Source: Aurelia coerulea (lineage: Eukaryota; Cnidaria; Scyphozoa; Semaeostomeae; Ulmaridae). From it: a DNA stretch of 64,000 bases. Positions 1 to 11,774 of this stretch are shown here, piece by piece (the stretch's first letter is position 1; each line of letters opens with the position of its first letter). The stretch is taken from positions 13,313,501 to 13,377,500 of the forward strand of contig CM076959.1 in the NCBI GenBank assembly GCA_039566865.1, in the 5' to 3' direction. Made by a program: the position numbers and the translations under genes. The notes beneath the pieces are model-generated. The model made no database searches. It was not told the origin of the DNA and saw nothing but the letters and a program-made list of their open reading frames with translations.

Positions 1-132
1 ATATTACAGAGTTCAGAAAATCCAACGGTAGAATTATAGCAAAGTGGCAAAAGTTCCTTCCAAGCCATTTAGATCACAGAAGTAGGTCATAGAATTTCAC
101 ACCGAGCTTTTTAAAGATTTGGAACCTATGCT
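1..132. mobile_element. Right arm of an AGCATAGG-type TIR element (cut by window edge)
   Basis: The first 132 bases match the right arm of the elements at 32720-33214 and 37039-37561: the same order of words (tccaacggtagaattata, aagccattt, aggtcatagaattt, agatttggaacctatgct). The element ends in CCTATGCT at 132, as the full copies do. The left arm lies outside the window. Confidence 0.7.
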
Positions 133-579
133 TGCAAGGATTTATAGCTCTGACCTGGCCACTCAGTGTGTCATCAATTTCGTCACTCAGTATGTCATCA
201 ATGGGCCCATTTGCTTCTAAATCATGCACGACCTCCCACATTTTGGATGTGCCATTTATTTGGTATACACTTGAGTAAATGCATGCCGGGTAACTCTTAA
301 AAAAATCATCTTGTTTAAAAAAGATAGCAGTCAAATTATCTACTTTCTTTTCGAATCTGTTTCATTCAGTAGTTGTAAGACAAGATTTCTTATCTTTGGT
401 TGCCTTTATACAAGAGCGGCCTCAGTTAACTTTGCATTTTAAAAAATTTTCATTCTTGGGAATAGATGACAAAACCCCTTTAAAACAAAAGAAATGAATT
501 TGCTGAAATAAACGCAATTCCATGAATAAGGTGTAATGTTTGTGCAAGGTTAAAAGATTGCATTTGCACAAAAGAGACA

Positions 580-1218
580 ATAGACCTTTTTACTTCTTAA
601 AAAAAGGGTTTGGATCGAGCGTCCAAATCTGGTAAATTTTGTCAAAAGAAATGGAAACACGACCCCCGTTTTTGATAGATACCTGCTTGTTACGGCAAGA
701 AGTTCCTTCGGATCTCAGAACACTTTTCAGAGAGTTAAGCAACGATAACTTTGCTCCAATTGACTTACGACTGGTTCAGTTTAAATACACTAGTAAGTTT
801 TATTTGCCTTCTGGCCTTGTTTCTCATTATTTTCATTTGTCGTTGGCTGATTTTGTTGTGTAACAGTGCGAGCATTACAAGGGTTTCATTTTGCGACTTT
901 GCAAATCGAAGTTTGCGTTTCAACCGTCGTTATTCAAATGAAAGAAAAGTCAGCCAAAAAATGAATGAAAATAACAAGAAACAAAGCAAAAAGACCAATA
1001 ACACTTGCCTGTGTGTAAACTAAACCATGGCTAACTCACTTTGTACAAAGTAGTCGATAACAGACTCTCTGAAAAGTTTTGAGATCCGAAGCAACTTGAT
1101 ACCACAGCTTGCAGTGCATCCACTGAGAACGGGGGTCGTTCTTTCGTTTTCCTTCCCAAACTTTACCAGATTTAGACGCTCGATCCAAACCTCGTTTTTA
1201 AGAAGTAAAAAGGTCTAT
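580..1218. mobile_element. MITE/foldback with ~150-bp terminal inverted repeats starting ATAGACCTTTTTAC
   Basis: The left end (ATAGACCTTTTTACTTCTTA, then TTTGGATCGAGCGTC and CGACCCCCGTT) is repeated in reverse complement ending at 1218. The arms stay alignable to about 730 and 1070, where both carry TTCGGATCTCA. The core between the arms has no recognisable coding. No convincing target-site duplication was found. Solitary ends of the same family occur near 6640-6655 and 24494. Confidence 0.75.
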
Positions 1219-1731
1219 GCTGTGTCTGAGTGTTTTCTTTATTCTATTGATAGAGAAGCCTATTTACCACTGCACACCCTCTTTAGGGTAGAGCTATTGA
1301 TAATTACCAGCCTTTTTCGTGAGAATTTAACTGAGTTTATCAATGGTTGTTTGATCATATTTCTTCAGTCATTTTCAAGATGTGCTTCAAGAATGGAAAT
1401 TTTCAAAAGTCAAAGTTACACGAGTTGGCTCCAATCAAGGCAAACAAAATTCCACACAAAATACTTTTGTATGACACTTTGTCCAACAGATGCCACGCAT
1501 GACGAGACGTGTGAGGCTCTTTCTGAAACCAAGTAGACGAGGTTAAAGAGGAAGTTCGAAAGTTTGTTGATGGGGAGATTCAAGATGTTGAGCCAGTTTT
1601 TTAGCAATCAAATGAAACTGTTTGATAAAAACAGAGCAAATACTTCTGCTGATATAAGTTTTCAAACAAGGGGAGTTTTTATGAGTCACCACCGGGTATC
1701 TAAGTGAGATTTTTGGATGTTAAATATTTCC
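1219..1731. other. 3' flank of the PRAS40-like gene, no recognised feature
   Basis: This stretch contains the probable 3' untranslated/downstream region of the minus-strand gene that stops at 1732. I saw no coding segment or repeat with a second copy in the window, and could not choose a polyadenylation site with confidence. Confidence 0.4.
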
Positions 1732-4700
1732 CTAACGCATCGTATTATACCTTGGTCCGGGTAATTCTCCGAATATGCTCGTCGAGTCATGAAGACTTCT
1801 CGCTAATGCTTTTATCGATTCAGCCATTCGGTCCGGAGACGGAGGGGGTTCCTGAAAAAAAAAGAATAGCCATGCCGTGTGATTTTGAAATATTTGCAGC
1901 TTTAAGAGAATGAATAACATTTAATGATGTTACAAATCTTTCAAATATTCTTTCTGTTTTTGTTTCGAGGATCGACAAATTCAATACATGATCGTTGTTT
2001 CTTCTTCCGGGAGACAGACAACAAACATATTTACGGCTGGAAAAGCCTCAACTGTGACCAACGGTATTTTACAAAGCATGGCATTTTGAACCGGAAACTT
2101 ATAATTTGCGATTTCAAATGAAATTTCAAAACCTACACGACATAAGATCTTCACCAAACACATAAGAAATCAATTGAAATTGTAGAGCGTCATTAAAATT
2201 CCACTTGTCAATTATTATTCTTGTGCTTTCGGAGCATGCTTCAAAATCAGGTAGCTTCCAAAAGTACAAATTCATAAAAATTCAAAAACAATTTGAATAC
2301 TTTGCGAAGTGTCCAAAATTAATTTGGTCCATGAAACAAATGAGCATAAAGAACTTCATGATTGGTACTATGATAATAGTTTGATGATTTTCCAAAAAGG
2401 ATGAAATTGTTACCCACCCGATAGTCACACTAACTGGTGAGTTTTGCACCAGTGCATAGTTTTGTTTTCGTTTTTGTTTTTGTTTTGTTTTTGTTCCTTT
2501 TTTGTTTTACAATAATTCACCTAAACTAAGCTGGCGTATGCTAGCGTCTGCCAAAATGGAATGGTGCCATGGTACACAAAGTGTTTAATAAGATTACTGT
2601 TAAAGAGATTGTCAAGTGCCGTTCATAGCCAGAACCAGATGACGTCGTGTCTATTTCTGCTATGGACGGCACAGAATATTGTACTTGTATCTTGTTGAGT
2701 TTTAACTGTGATATAAAAAAAAAAAAAAACTGGTGAGTCAGAAACAATTTAGGACATTTGAAAAATCAACAAATCTTGCTTTGGTTATCAATCTAAGAAA
2801 TGTCCAATCTCTCAGTTATATCTATTATCTATTTATTGATTTGATCGACACAAACATTTATCAGCTATTTTCCATAGACTAGAAGAAAAATAATCGCCAT
2901 ATAAATAGCTATGCGCAAATTGAAGAGCTTAAATATTTCGTTCCCTGTCTTTGCACCACCATGAACAAACTTTCAGAGAATTATAGGTTCTGCCTTAGGG
3001 TGTCCAGATCTAATTGATTTCTTGTTGGATATAGTTAAAAGATATTTGAGATCTGGTAACGAGTCTCCCTCTTAAGTTGTCCGGGCAGAGACCATTCATT
3101 ATTTCATAGATCATTGCGACCCTGTCAAATTTTATTACGTTTCATATTGAATGCCAATCACACTTATCCTTTAATCTAGAGCCCTCTATAAGCGTTTGTG
3201 CTCTAGTTTGTAGACGTTGAAGATGATCTAGCTTTGTGTTCGACAAATTGCCCCAGAGTTCATGATTGTATCTAGGATGACTCTCGAGCAGTGCCTCATA
3301 CACCTGCTTCAAGTTCGATGGTGGTAGTATCATTCTTAGTTTCTGCATGGACGTGAGCGCAGTTTTAATTCACATCTGAGCTTTTTATACTGTTCATTCC
3401 ATGTTAGGTTTTCGTCCACGGTAATTTACTAAAAGCAAGTTGAGATCAAAGTACCTTTAGCAGAAACAATTATATGAAGACAAAGAAATTCATAAAGGAA
3501 AGCTTACCGAATCTTCAAAGCTCGCATTGCCATAAGTTCCACGTTCTGATGGCCTAAACATTGGCACACTAACTGGCACAGATGTTGCATAAATTCTGTC
3601 ACCTGCCATTCCTCGATTCATGTTTGAATAAACACCACTGTTATCTAAGCTGCTGGAGTCACCTGTGACGAAATAGATTCCTTAATATTGCGAATTCGAC
3701 TATAACAACGGTGTAATTTTTCGATATTTTAAATCATAATGAAAGGCAACAGTTCTCATCAATTGTTGTCTTGAAACGAAAAATCTTTGGATAAGGAGAA
3801 AAAGAAACATTAAAGTATTTACCACTACTGTCCTCGTCTGATTCGAAGAACGGCTCACAATTCCTACTTTCATGAAATCCATCTAAATCAAAGAGAGTAT
3901 CATCTTCATTCTGACTTTTCGACCTCTTCTTCAATCTCGATCTTTGCCCGCTATCTACAGACGTGGACGTTTGTCCGGACAGTACTCTGGATGGCATTCC
4001 TCTTGCTTGTAATGAGCTGGAAGTTATCGGAATACTTCTATGTGGCCGCACTTTTTTACCTGCAATGTAAGGGCAATTTCGTCATTATACGAAGATGTCT
4101 TTTCGTGGTTAAAGAAATGAAAATGAATGAATGAAGGAAATGTGCAAAAGATGCTTTTTCTGCAAAAGGTGATTATGCCAAACGGAAAGGAATCTCGTGA
4201 TCAGGGGACAGAGGCTGACCGGGGCCATTGTGTATGGGAATTTTAATACGAATATCTTTTATAAATCCCATTGCTCAAGAGTAGGTTGCTATAGCTCTAT
4301 TTTCACCAGCAGATTCTCAAATGTTATTATTGCTATGCATTTTAGAATGCTTTTTTTCACAGAATGCAGGGAATTCTAAGATCTTGATTATTTAAACGTA
4401 AATTTTTCTGATTAACGGGCGCACCTCGTTACAATACAAAAAAGAAAGAAAACCTCACAAAACAGTACAATTTTGTCGACTAATAGTGCCATTTTAAAGA
4501 TTTCCTCTGACGCTGGACCCCAAAATGTTCACATCAATTAGGAGAGAAAAGACGTGAATAGGAAAGTCAAAATGACAAGGAAATTCTGCTGAAATTTTGA
4601 TAAGGTCAGCTATTATTATTCAATTATTTACCTCATACTTTGACTTGCTACAAGTCTTCGTTTGCTTTCTTTTCGTAATGTCATGGTGTATAGTTCATAC

Positions 4701-7700
4701 CGCATCAAAGGCGAGCATTAGAACCCTCTCTGAGACATTTGATTTCTACACTCTCTGAGATTTATACTGAGACTTGTAGCAAGTTAGTCAACCTCATACT
4801 TTACCTTAGACAAATATTGTCCAAGCTACTGTAAATAGTTACCTTAGACAATAAACACACTTCTAAGTTCAAATGACATACCTCGTATTTGTGGGAGGTT
4901 TGGTAATGGGTCATCAGTGTCCGAATCAATTGAATCACCTTTGCTTAATCTTGTTTCTTTCATCGCATCTGAGATTGAGGTCTGTAATACGTTTTCTTCT
5001 TTCCTATTTATCACACTGTTGATGAGATGACAGTTATTAGTTGTACAGCGGATCATTCAATCAATTGATCCGTCAGTTAATCAGTTATTTGACAGAACAA
5101 CCAGCCAACCAACCAACCAACCAACCAACCAACCAACCAATCAATCAATCAATCAATCAATGATTTATAAACAAAGCTGTAAGCAGTGAGAGAGATGGCA
5201 AAGTAAATGCACAATCTGGCGTACAATAAGCATAGGTAGAATCCTCCTGAAAATGGCATGATACAAAATCTATACACCTCAATTTTTGCCTTTCGAATAC
5301 ACTTACTTAGCTATGATGATTAATAAGAAACAACAAGAAAACTTGAAAAACAGACCAAATATTTTTTAATTTATTGTTTTGTATAACACAAAATAAATTC
5401 TAGAAGATGTACGAGCCAACAAGTAGATCGATTATCCAAAAGAATAAAGGGTCTATGAAACAAAGAACAAAAGAGTGCAGTCAAAATAATGAATGGGTGT
5501 AGGCTATTCATGTATTGTACTGTATCTTTGCAATTTGGTTTTGTAGAAATCAAGAGTCACAGTAATATTTAATGAAAACACAGTGAACTCCTATTTGCAA
5601 CAGACAAATTGAGCATACTGTACCTCAGAAAATTCTGCTTGTCTGAATTAGCTTTATCTTGAAGTTGTCGAAAAACCACTTTCTGTTGTTCTGTAAATAT
5701 CCTTGGTAGAAAAGACAAAGAAAATGTTGCAATGATATGGATTTCTAATATATTGAAGGTTGGTTGGTTTGAATGGATTGATACAATTGTCTGAGAAAAC
5801 TCGGCAGGCTATCAGCACTTTGAAAGAAAGCAAAAACAAGAGAGATGAAAGGATATTAATAGACAGCTGTTTAGGCTCCAGGAAGCTGACAGGATAAACG
5901 TAAACAAAAGTTTTCTTTCTACCAATTCAGTTAGTATATATCAATTATGCAATTGTTTTCAAAAGGATATCATTGTTTTCCGAGTGTCTGCCATTGTTGA
6001 TCTCTGGTGCAAATATATTTCCAAAAACACGATCAACTTTTGAGAGTTCAGACAATGAATCAATATTTTGCATTCAAAGTAGGCAACATTCATTCCACTT
6101 TGTGGTCCTGCTGAGAATGGCACCACTGCACTGACCTTCTGAACTCCAGCCTGCAATGCCATCTACTGTGCTACAGCTCATAAGGGCATAAAATTCAAAG
6201 TTGGATCCAATCTAAATAACCATTTGTTTCAACTTTCAGAATTTAACCTTCATGAAAACCATGCCACACAATGCATCTACTGTATAATTTAGCACAACAT
6301 TGATTAATCATTTGGGATAGTTTCCCACAAACCCTCTGAAACCCTGACCAAAGGATTTGATTTTTCACTTGATTTTTCACTCGACAAGTGGTTTGGCCAT
6401 GTTGTCAAGCGAGTCAAGTGAAGTTTGATCTTTATGAAAAAATCAAGTGAAAAAAGTGCTGTCGAGTGAAGATTGAATAGTTTGGCCACTTGTGGAGCGA
6501 GTCATATGAAAGCATGCACAGTAACATGTATCGTCTTAAATCGCTGAGTTTTGGATTATGGTGCTTGATCGAATGTCGCATATGAATATGTACAAAACAA
6601 CGCTCGACCCAGACTCTTTTGTAGAATAGCTAAAAGGTCTATTGGTATTTCTTTCTAAAGATCTTTCTGTTTTGAATTTACAGTAATTACCTTATTCTTT
6701 CTTGCATAGCATCTTCTTCAAATGATAAATATTTTTTAACAATTTCATTTACTTTAGAATTAGCATCAGACAATGACCGTTGGAACATTCTTGCATGAGA
6801 TCCAGTCCCTGCAAAAGAGACTGTTTTAGTATGAATTCCAGTAAAAATACCTGCCAATGCAGAAATATCAACAGTTTTTTACAAACAAACCAGTGGAAAC
6901 AGGTTGTATCACGTTGATGAATTCAGGGAAGAAGATCTAAAAATTTAGACTTGAACAAGCAGTAAACTGACCTTTATAAGAACTTAATTTGTCAGATGAA
7001 AGACATGTGAATAGGTCTTCCATCTGACAAATTATCAAAATTTCATAATTTAATCTTAATCACAAAATTTTCATTTTGAGGTGAGCATCAAAGAGCAAAT
7101 TAAATCTAAGGACAATGGTTAGCGAATCAATGGCTTTCAATTAATGGAACTCTGTAAGTTTCATTGTCTACCTAGCTTATGCATAGACCCATTATTCCAA
7201 AAGAAAGGGTCTACAAAACAAACAGCAAAAGCTTGCTACTTAGGTCTCCAGATTTCTGGAAACTTAATTTATGCAGCCTTTCTTTCAACCATAGCAATAT
7301 TCCTATTTCTATGGTTTCAACGCGTTTCACAAATCATTTGAAAAGGGGATTAGAATGATTAATTGGGCTGCTATAGCAAGCCTTTGCTCTTTGTTTCGTA
7401 GACCCTTTCTTCTTTTGGAATAATGGGTCTACACGTAGGCTATTGGCTACCTGGTTTTGAAGAATACTACAAGGTCGCAATGATAATCTACTGTATAAAA
7501 AAGTAATCTTGTGATCTTATATGAATTGAAAGTTCACAATGAAAGATTTACAATGTCCTCCAACAGCATACTGTATATGGCCCAAAAAATTGGCTTTTTG
7601 AAGTAAGCCTTTCACGTAATGCAGCATACTGCAAAATTGTTATAATTGCTACAGTATATTTCTAGCAATTATAAAAATTGTGCAGTATGCTGCATTACAT

Positions 7701-10700
7701 GATTGCAGAGTAAGTAAACAAACTTATTGGCATTACTCAAATCCTGAACTTTTCTTCTGACTCACAAGGTATTATGAACATACTGTAGTAGATGAATCTA
7801 ATAGATTACAATCAATTTTAATACATTAACACCGCAACACAACAAAAAAGACAACAGCAAGCAATATGTGCTTGAATTTATCTAATTTGTTTTCAATATA
7901 CAATATAGCTTTGACAGTTCAGAGTTTGAATTTTCTGTCTTGTAATGTCTCTTTTTTCTCACTTCGACAGAATAAATAAATAAACAAATAAATAAATAAA
8001 TACATTACCATAATTGCTTTCATTAGGATCTACTGGAAGCTTCTTGAGAATTATTTTGAAAACAGCAGAATAATCTTCAGACTCTCTCATTTTAGTACAC
8101 GACAATTCATCCTCCTGCAAATCATAGAAAAACAGTTGACATTTTCCACAATAATAGGAATTACAGGAATTAACACCATAAATACTGCATGAGCAATTTT
8201 TCAAACTTTGTAATCTGAAACCATAAAAGCAAGCATATTTCTGAATGGCTAATCAATAAAATCCTAACTTGCATTGATTAGTTTTTTCTTTGTCCATTTG
8301 ATGGCTCTTTTAAATTTTACATCTTTTTTGGAATGATCTATATTTTTCATCAATTACTGTCAGCTGCTCCCAGGTAAGGAAAGGCAGCCACAAGACCAAA
8401 GAAAACCTGCGAATGATTAACTCAAAATTTGTTGTTCTTCTTCTTCTACAATGGGTGTAGGAGATCACAGTAGATCCTCTCTCTCATTCTCTCTCTCTCT
8501 TTTCCCACTTACTGTACTTGACTCTCCATCAGTTGCTTATATACATGTCATTTACCCTGATCAAATGTCCAGAATATCTTGTTTTCCTTTTTTGAATGAG
8601 AAACATAAAACATAAAAATGCTATACTTCTGGTAATAACATGATTTCAAAATTCTCTCTCTGGGATTATGGCAAATTATGTCCATTTCCAAACAAGCAAT
8701 TCATTTCAATGAAATGGGCAACAACGTTTACATCATTACTTCTAAAGTTTTGTGAAGATTGGCACCTAAGAAAATAATCTTGGGGCACCCACCCAGCATA
8801 AAATAGGAGACGGTAAAACAACATTCTAACAAGGCTGCTATCCATTGTGCCTTTTGAATAATTATTCCTTACCAAGTCCTTGCTTGCAACCACTCGCTCT
8901 AATCCTTTGTACTTGTGAATTGCATGAGTACTAATATCACAATTGACACATTTGAATACTTTGTAATCACCAACACTTCTGTCTTTTACCAGCAATTTTT
9001 GTTGCTAAAAGAGAGAAAATTCAGAATCTGGACTGTCAAAGCTATATATATATACATATACTTTGAAAAATATATATTGGCAATAAAGAAACAATAAAAT
9101 GGATACTATAAGTGCGGATGAAGGACGAATGAGAAATAGACAAAACTTTGATGTTTTTTAGCACACTAAGGCCTTTCAAGTCATTACTATCATCAGAGTG
9201 TGCCTGGCAAACTGAATTGAAATTCTTATAATAATACTGAGAATAACATATTTACAAAATAACAGACGAGTGAGATTAGTGTTAAGTTAATGTGTCAATT
9301 GAGGATTGCGTGTCCTGCTTTGAATAGTTTTTCTTCATAGGTGGTCAATAATTTCGAGGAACTTAATGACATGAACGCAAAGACTTTGAAAAATGGTTCT
9401 TTCAAGTTATTATGTTTATTTCCACATTGAAAAGCATGTCTTGGAAAGATGCATGACGAGACTCCAGACCGTGACTCTGAAATGTGGTTGTTCACGCGCA
9501 GGCGAAAGTTTGTCGTTTGACCAATATAACTGACTTTTTCATGACACAAATTGCATAATAAAAAGTAAACAACGTTTTTGCGCTTGCATGATATATCGCA
9601 TTTTATGTTCCAAATAACGTTTTTTACTGTTAAAAACGAGGTTAAAATATTTTTGAAAAAATATACTTTGCTTTGAAAGATATTTGGAATACTTTGACTG
9701 TAGTACGAGGATACACAATTTTTTATACAAGAAACTTAGAATTTGGGCCAGTACTGAAAGTTTCTTAATTCCCTACTGAACATTTCAAAACAAGGTTTCT
9801 TGAAGTCTTTCCAATGTTTAGACATTACTCAAGTATTTTCCGAGTAATATGATACAGGAAACAAGTGAGAATAAAGAGAAACATGAAAGAGTTTCTTAAG
9901 TTTTTGGTGATCTGAGAGTCTGAGTTTCTTATAAGCGGTTTCTTATAAACTGCTTCTAAAAATTGTTGTTAAAAGAACTTGTTCAGTGCTGTTATCATGG
10001 TCTGAAGCAGATGATGTTGAGTCCATTTTCGGAATGAATCGCGCAAAACACTGTATTTTGTTTGTTATTTTTCATTTTAACTACGACACAAAATAAAAAC
10101 TAGCATTCTCAAGAATTTTCACGAATTCTTAAAACAATTCAAGATCTCTACAAATTCTGATAAGAAGTCTGAATGTCGAAAAGACAGCAGAATTCTTTAA
10201 AAGAGAGGTCAAAAGGATCCCAAACTTTCTCAAGAACTTTAAAGAATTCATATGGCTGGCAGGCTATGGCAGGGGAAAACAGCCTGGCCAAAGAACTTCA
10301 GAGAAATTTCAAGCATAACAATAGAAAAACAATGGGTTGCTGTTTAAATACAATAGATTTCAGTGCAAATTTAAAAAAGGGGACTGTTATGGAATTAAGG
10401 TCATCTTGACCTTTTAATGCATATGCTTTCCCTGCCATTGTAATTAGGGGTGTTTTCCTTTACGTTTTAACTGTATTGTATCTATTTTTATATTACAACA
10501 CTTGTAAATATTCTAATTGTGGCAAATGATACATACATGCAGACCTGAAATATGCACAAAATGTATATATTAGAATAGGCCCATTTTTGGTAGTTGCATA
10601 AAAAAACAGTAAGTAGGAAGTAAAATGACTTGATCACTTTTATTTTATTCAGCAAATACTACTTTCTAGCTAATTTAGATACCCTAAGAAATCAATAAAG

Positions 10701-10911
10701 ATAATCATATCTTGGTATCAATTACCACTTCAACTCCAGCAAAAGCCAGCTTGACAAGCATCAGATTTCCTTTGAAAAATAAATCGACGACATCGTTCTC
10801 TGTTTTGTTGTTTTCATCTTGACCCAGCAGCTCTGTGCCTTTGATTTCTTCAGATTCACCATCTTGAATATTTAGTACTATGTTTAAGCATTTGCAGCCA
10901 AGCTTTGCCAT
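1732..10911 (-). CDS. AKT1S1: PRAS40/AKT1S1 (Lobe) family protein, nine coding exons, complete
   Basis: Coding exons on the minus strand: 10911-10726, 9004-8873, 8114-8009, 6808-6691, 5701-5624, 5015-4882, 4059-3823, 3662-3508, 1851-1732. All introns are GT..AG, phases agree throughout, and the total is 1266 nt (421 aa plus TAG). Family assignment rests on the last exon: proline-rich PPPSPDRMAESIKAL, then FGELPGPRYNT, matching the PRAS40 C-terminus (SPD..RIA.SM.AL, VFGDLPRPRLNT). PRAS40 is a cytosolic mTORC1-binding Akt substrate. Residues 308-312 are FDLDG, a TOS-type motif for Raptor binding. Thr419 sits where the human Akt site T246 sits, but the arginine at -5 is a glycine. The N-terminal exons carry CKC (6-8) and CVNC (about 81-84). 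Residues about 140-215 are helical and rich in E/K/Q. The protein is longer than human PRAS40 (256 aa) and closer to Lobe. The start ATG has a good context (caaaATGG). Orthology is inferred, as no alignment was run. Confidence 0.8.
2443..2728 (+). mobile_element. 5'-truncated LINE insertion (3' tail only)
   Basis: The insert ends in a poly(A) run and is flanked by a 10-bp duplication ACTGGTGAGT (2433-2442 and 2729-2738). The interior holds the same 3' hairpin (2616-2672) as the LINE at 34695-36676 and the tail at 16593-16863. It lies in the last intron of the PRAS40-like gene, antisense to it. Confidence 0.85.
3000..3440 (-). mobile_element. Decayed LINE reverse-transcriptase C-terminal remnant
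   Basis: Reverse-strand translation gives thumb-region signatures of jockey/CR1-like LINEs: VDENLTWNEQY, then PSNLKQVYEALLESH, YNHELWGN, LQRLQTRA, and after a stop VAMIYEIMNGLCP. Stops and frame changes show it is dead. It occupies the last intron of the PRAS40-like gene, same strand. Confidence 0.75.
4641..4790. mobile_element. Short MITE, TIR TGACT(aa)CTTGCTACAAGTC, 11-bp flanking duplication
   Basis: Termini TGACTTGCTACAAGTCT and the reverse complement of GAGACTTGTAGCAAGTTAGTCA bound a 150-bp insert. The flanks repeat ACCTCATACTT exactly (4630-4640 and 4791-4801). It sits in a PRAS40-like intron, about 90 bp from the exon ending at 4882. Confidence 0.75.
5101..5160. repeat. Tetranucleotide microsatellite (AACC)n then (AATC)n
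   Basis: Perfect tandem AACC units switch to AATC units; intronic in the PRAS40-like gene, about 90 bp upstream (in its sense) of the exon beginning at 5015. Confidence 0.95.
6560..6655. mobile_element. Solitary terminus related to the ATAGACC-type MITE
   Basis: Read in reverse complement from 6655, the sequence gives AATAGACCTTTTAGCTATTC, then GTCTGGGTCGAGCG. This parallels ATAGACCTTTTTAC...GGATCGAGCG at 580. No matching opposite end was found nearby, so it is a broken copy or its partner has diverged. The AC(TTGA)/TCAAGTGAA-rich DNA at 6340-6500 may be its interior. Confidence 0.45.
7173..7442. mobile_element. 270-bp MITE of the TAGCCT-R-CGTG family, 9-bp TSD
   Basis: The ends read TAGCTTATGCATAGACCCAT and, reversed, TAGCCTACGTGTAGACCCAT. 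The flanks TTGTCTACC (7164-7172) and TTGGCTACC (7443-7451) agree at 8 of 9 bases. The body is nearly identical to the MITE at 56734-57000, including tggtttcaacgcgtttcaca and aaaaggggattagaatgatt. It lies in an intron of the PRAS40-like gene. Confidence 0.85.
7974..8002. repeat. AAAT-type microsatellite next to an exon donor
   Basis: Imperfect (AATA)n run immediately inside the intron that follows the PRAS40-like exon 8114-8009; the donor GT is at 8008-8007. Confidence 0.8.
9295..9720 (-). pseudogene. Penelope-like element C-terminal GIY-YIG endonuclease domain, fragment
   Basis: One reverse-strand frame is open from about 9700 to the stop at 9295. It reads ...VIWNIKCDIS, KNVVYFLLCNLCHEK, VSYIGQTTNFRLRVNNH. 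This is the GIY (VVYFL) and YIG (SYIG) pair with cysteines before it, followed by an R..HI segment, as in the endonuclease at the end of Penelope-like retroelements. No reverse transcriptase is seen upstream, so the copy is truncated. It lies in intron 1 of the PRAS40-like gene, same strand. A freestanding GIY-YIG gene is possible but less likely. Confidence 0.65.
10375..10545 (+). mobile_element. LINE 3' tail, ACAT-microsatellite-ended family (copy 1)
   Basis: It contains GGGACTGTTATGGAATTAAG, the small hairpin AAGGTCAtctTGACCTT, AATGC...CCCTGCCAT...AGGGGTGTTTTCCTTTAC, tctatttttatattacaa, TTGTGGCAAATGATACATACAT. Related tails are at 14130-14360 and 17560-17735 on the other strand. The start is approximate; the insert is in intron 1 of the PRAS40-like gene. 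Confidence 0.7.
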
Positions 10912-11341
10912 TTTGTATTGATGGGTTTTTAATATTTTATTGATGAATTTTATTTAGCGACGCTTCCATTGCAAGTGGTTTAGGCCTAGGCCTATTGATC
11001 AGTTGATTGTGGCATTTGACTGGAACATTGGTCACGTGAAATTATTTCTTCTGTTGGCAACCCAATGGGGAGCCATCCGACTTTATCATTCCGGAGCCCG
11101 GACAGCTCTCTTATCTCGGGCATTTTGCAACCAGAAAATTTCTGCAATGTAAAGTGAAATTTACCCATACTAGTAGTGCTTATAAAACAAGAGAAAAATG
11201 ACAAAGATACTTCAATCTCTGGGTTCAATCTCTGGGTTCTCCATAAAACAGAATTCAATTCATTCCAATCTATCCAGAAACCTTGATGCTATAGATTTTG
11301 AAAAGTGGGAACTTTTTGCTGCCTGACACATCCGGAATAAT

Positions 11342-11774
11342 CCACCTTTTCAAGGTAAGAGGTGCGAAAGCGGAAGTATTTTGTTGTTTGAGATTTTGCA
11401 TCTTTAAAAGACTAATCACTAAAATGGTATTATGCGTACAAAGTTTAGTCTTGAGTTTTCACATTCACATATCTGTCTTTATATAGAAATTATGATGATA
11501 TAAAGAATTTGAATTCATAAGGGCCTTGACCGTGGAAATTGGAGTTCGGACAAAAATTTGTCCAAATTTTGATTTCACGGTCAAAGCCCTTTTGACTTTA
11601 AATTCTTAAAATTGTTATAATTTCCAAATAAAGACAGATATGAATGTGAAAATTTGCTACTTTGCAAAACTTTATAAGCAGAACCAAAGATAAGCAAGAT
11701 TTTGGTCTCAACAATACAATATCCCAAATAACAAAAAACTTCCGCTTTTGCGCCTCTAATCTTGAAAAGGTGGA
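11342..11774. repeat. Imperfect foldback between two divergent genes
   Basis: The left arm begins CCACCTTTTCAAGGTAAGAG, and the right arm ends ...CTTGAAAAGGTGG. Inner paired words include GAAAGCGGAAGT/ACTTCCGCTTTTGC, ACATTCACATATCTGTCTTT/AAAGACAGATATGAATGTG and GGGCCTTGACCGTG/CACGGTCAAAGCCC. The arms are roughly 190 bases each around a short centre. It lies in the ~1.2 kb between the start codons of the PRAS40-like and LTO1 genes. The rest of 10912-12126 shows no other recognised feature. Confidence 0.75.

Noticed and set aside
1096..1536. 146-codon open frame on the plus strand
   Set aside because: Its first third lies in the right arm of the MITE ending at 1218, composition is non-coding-like, and no motif is recognised.
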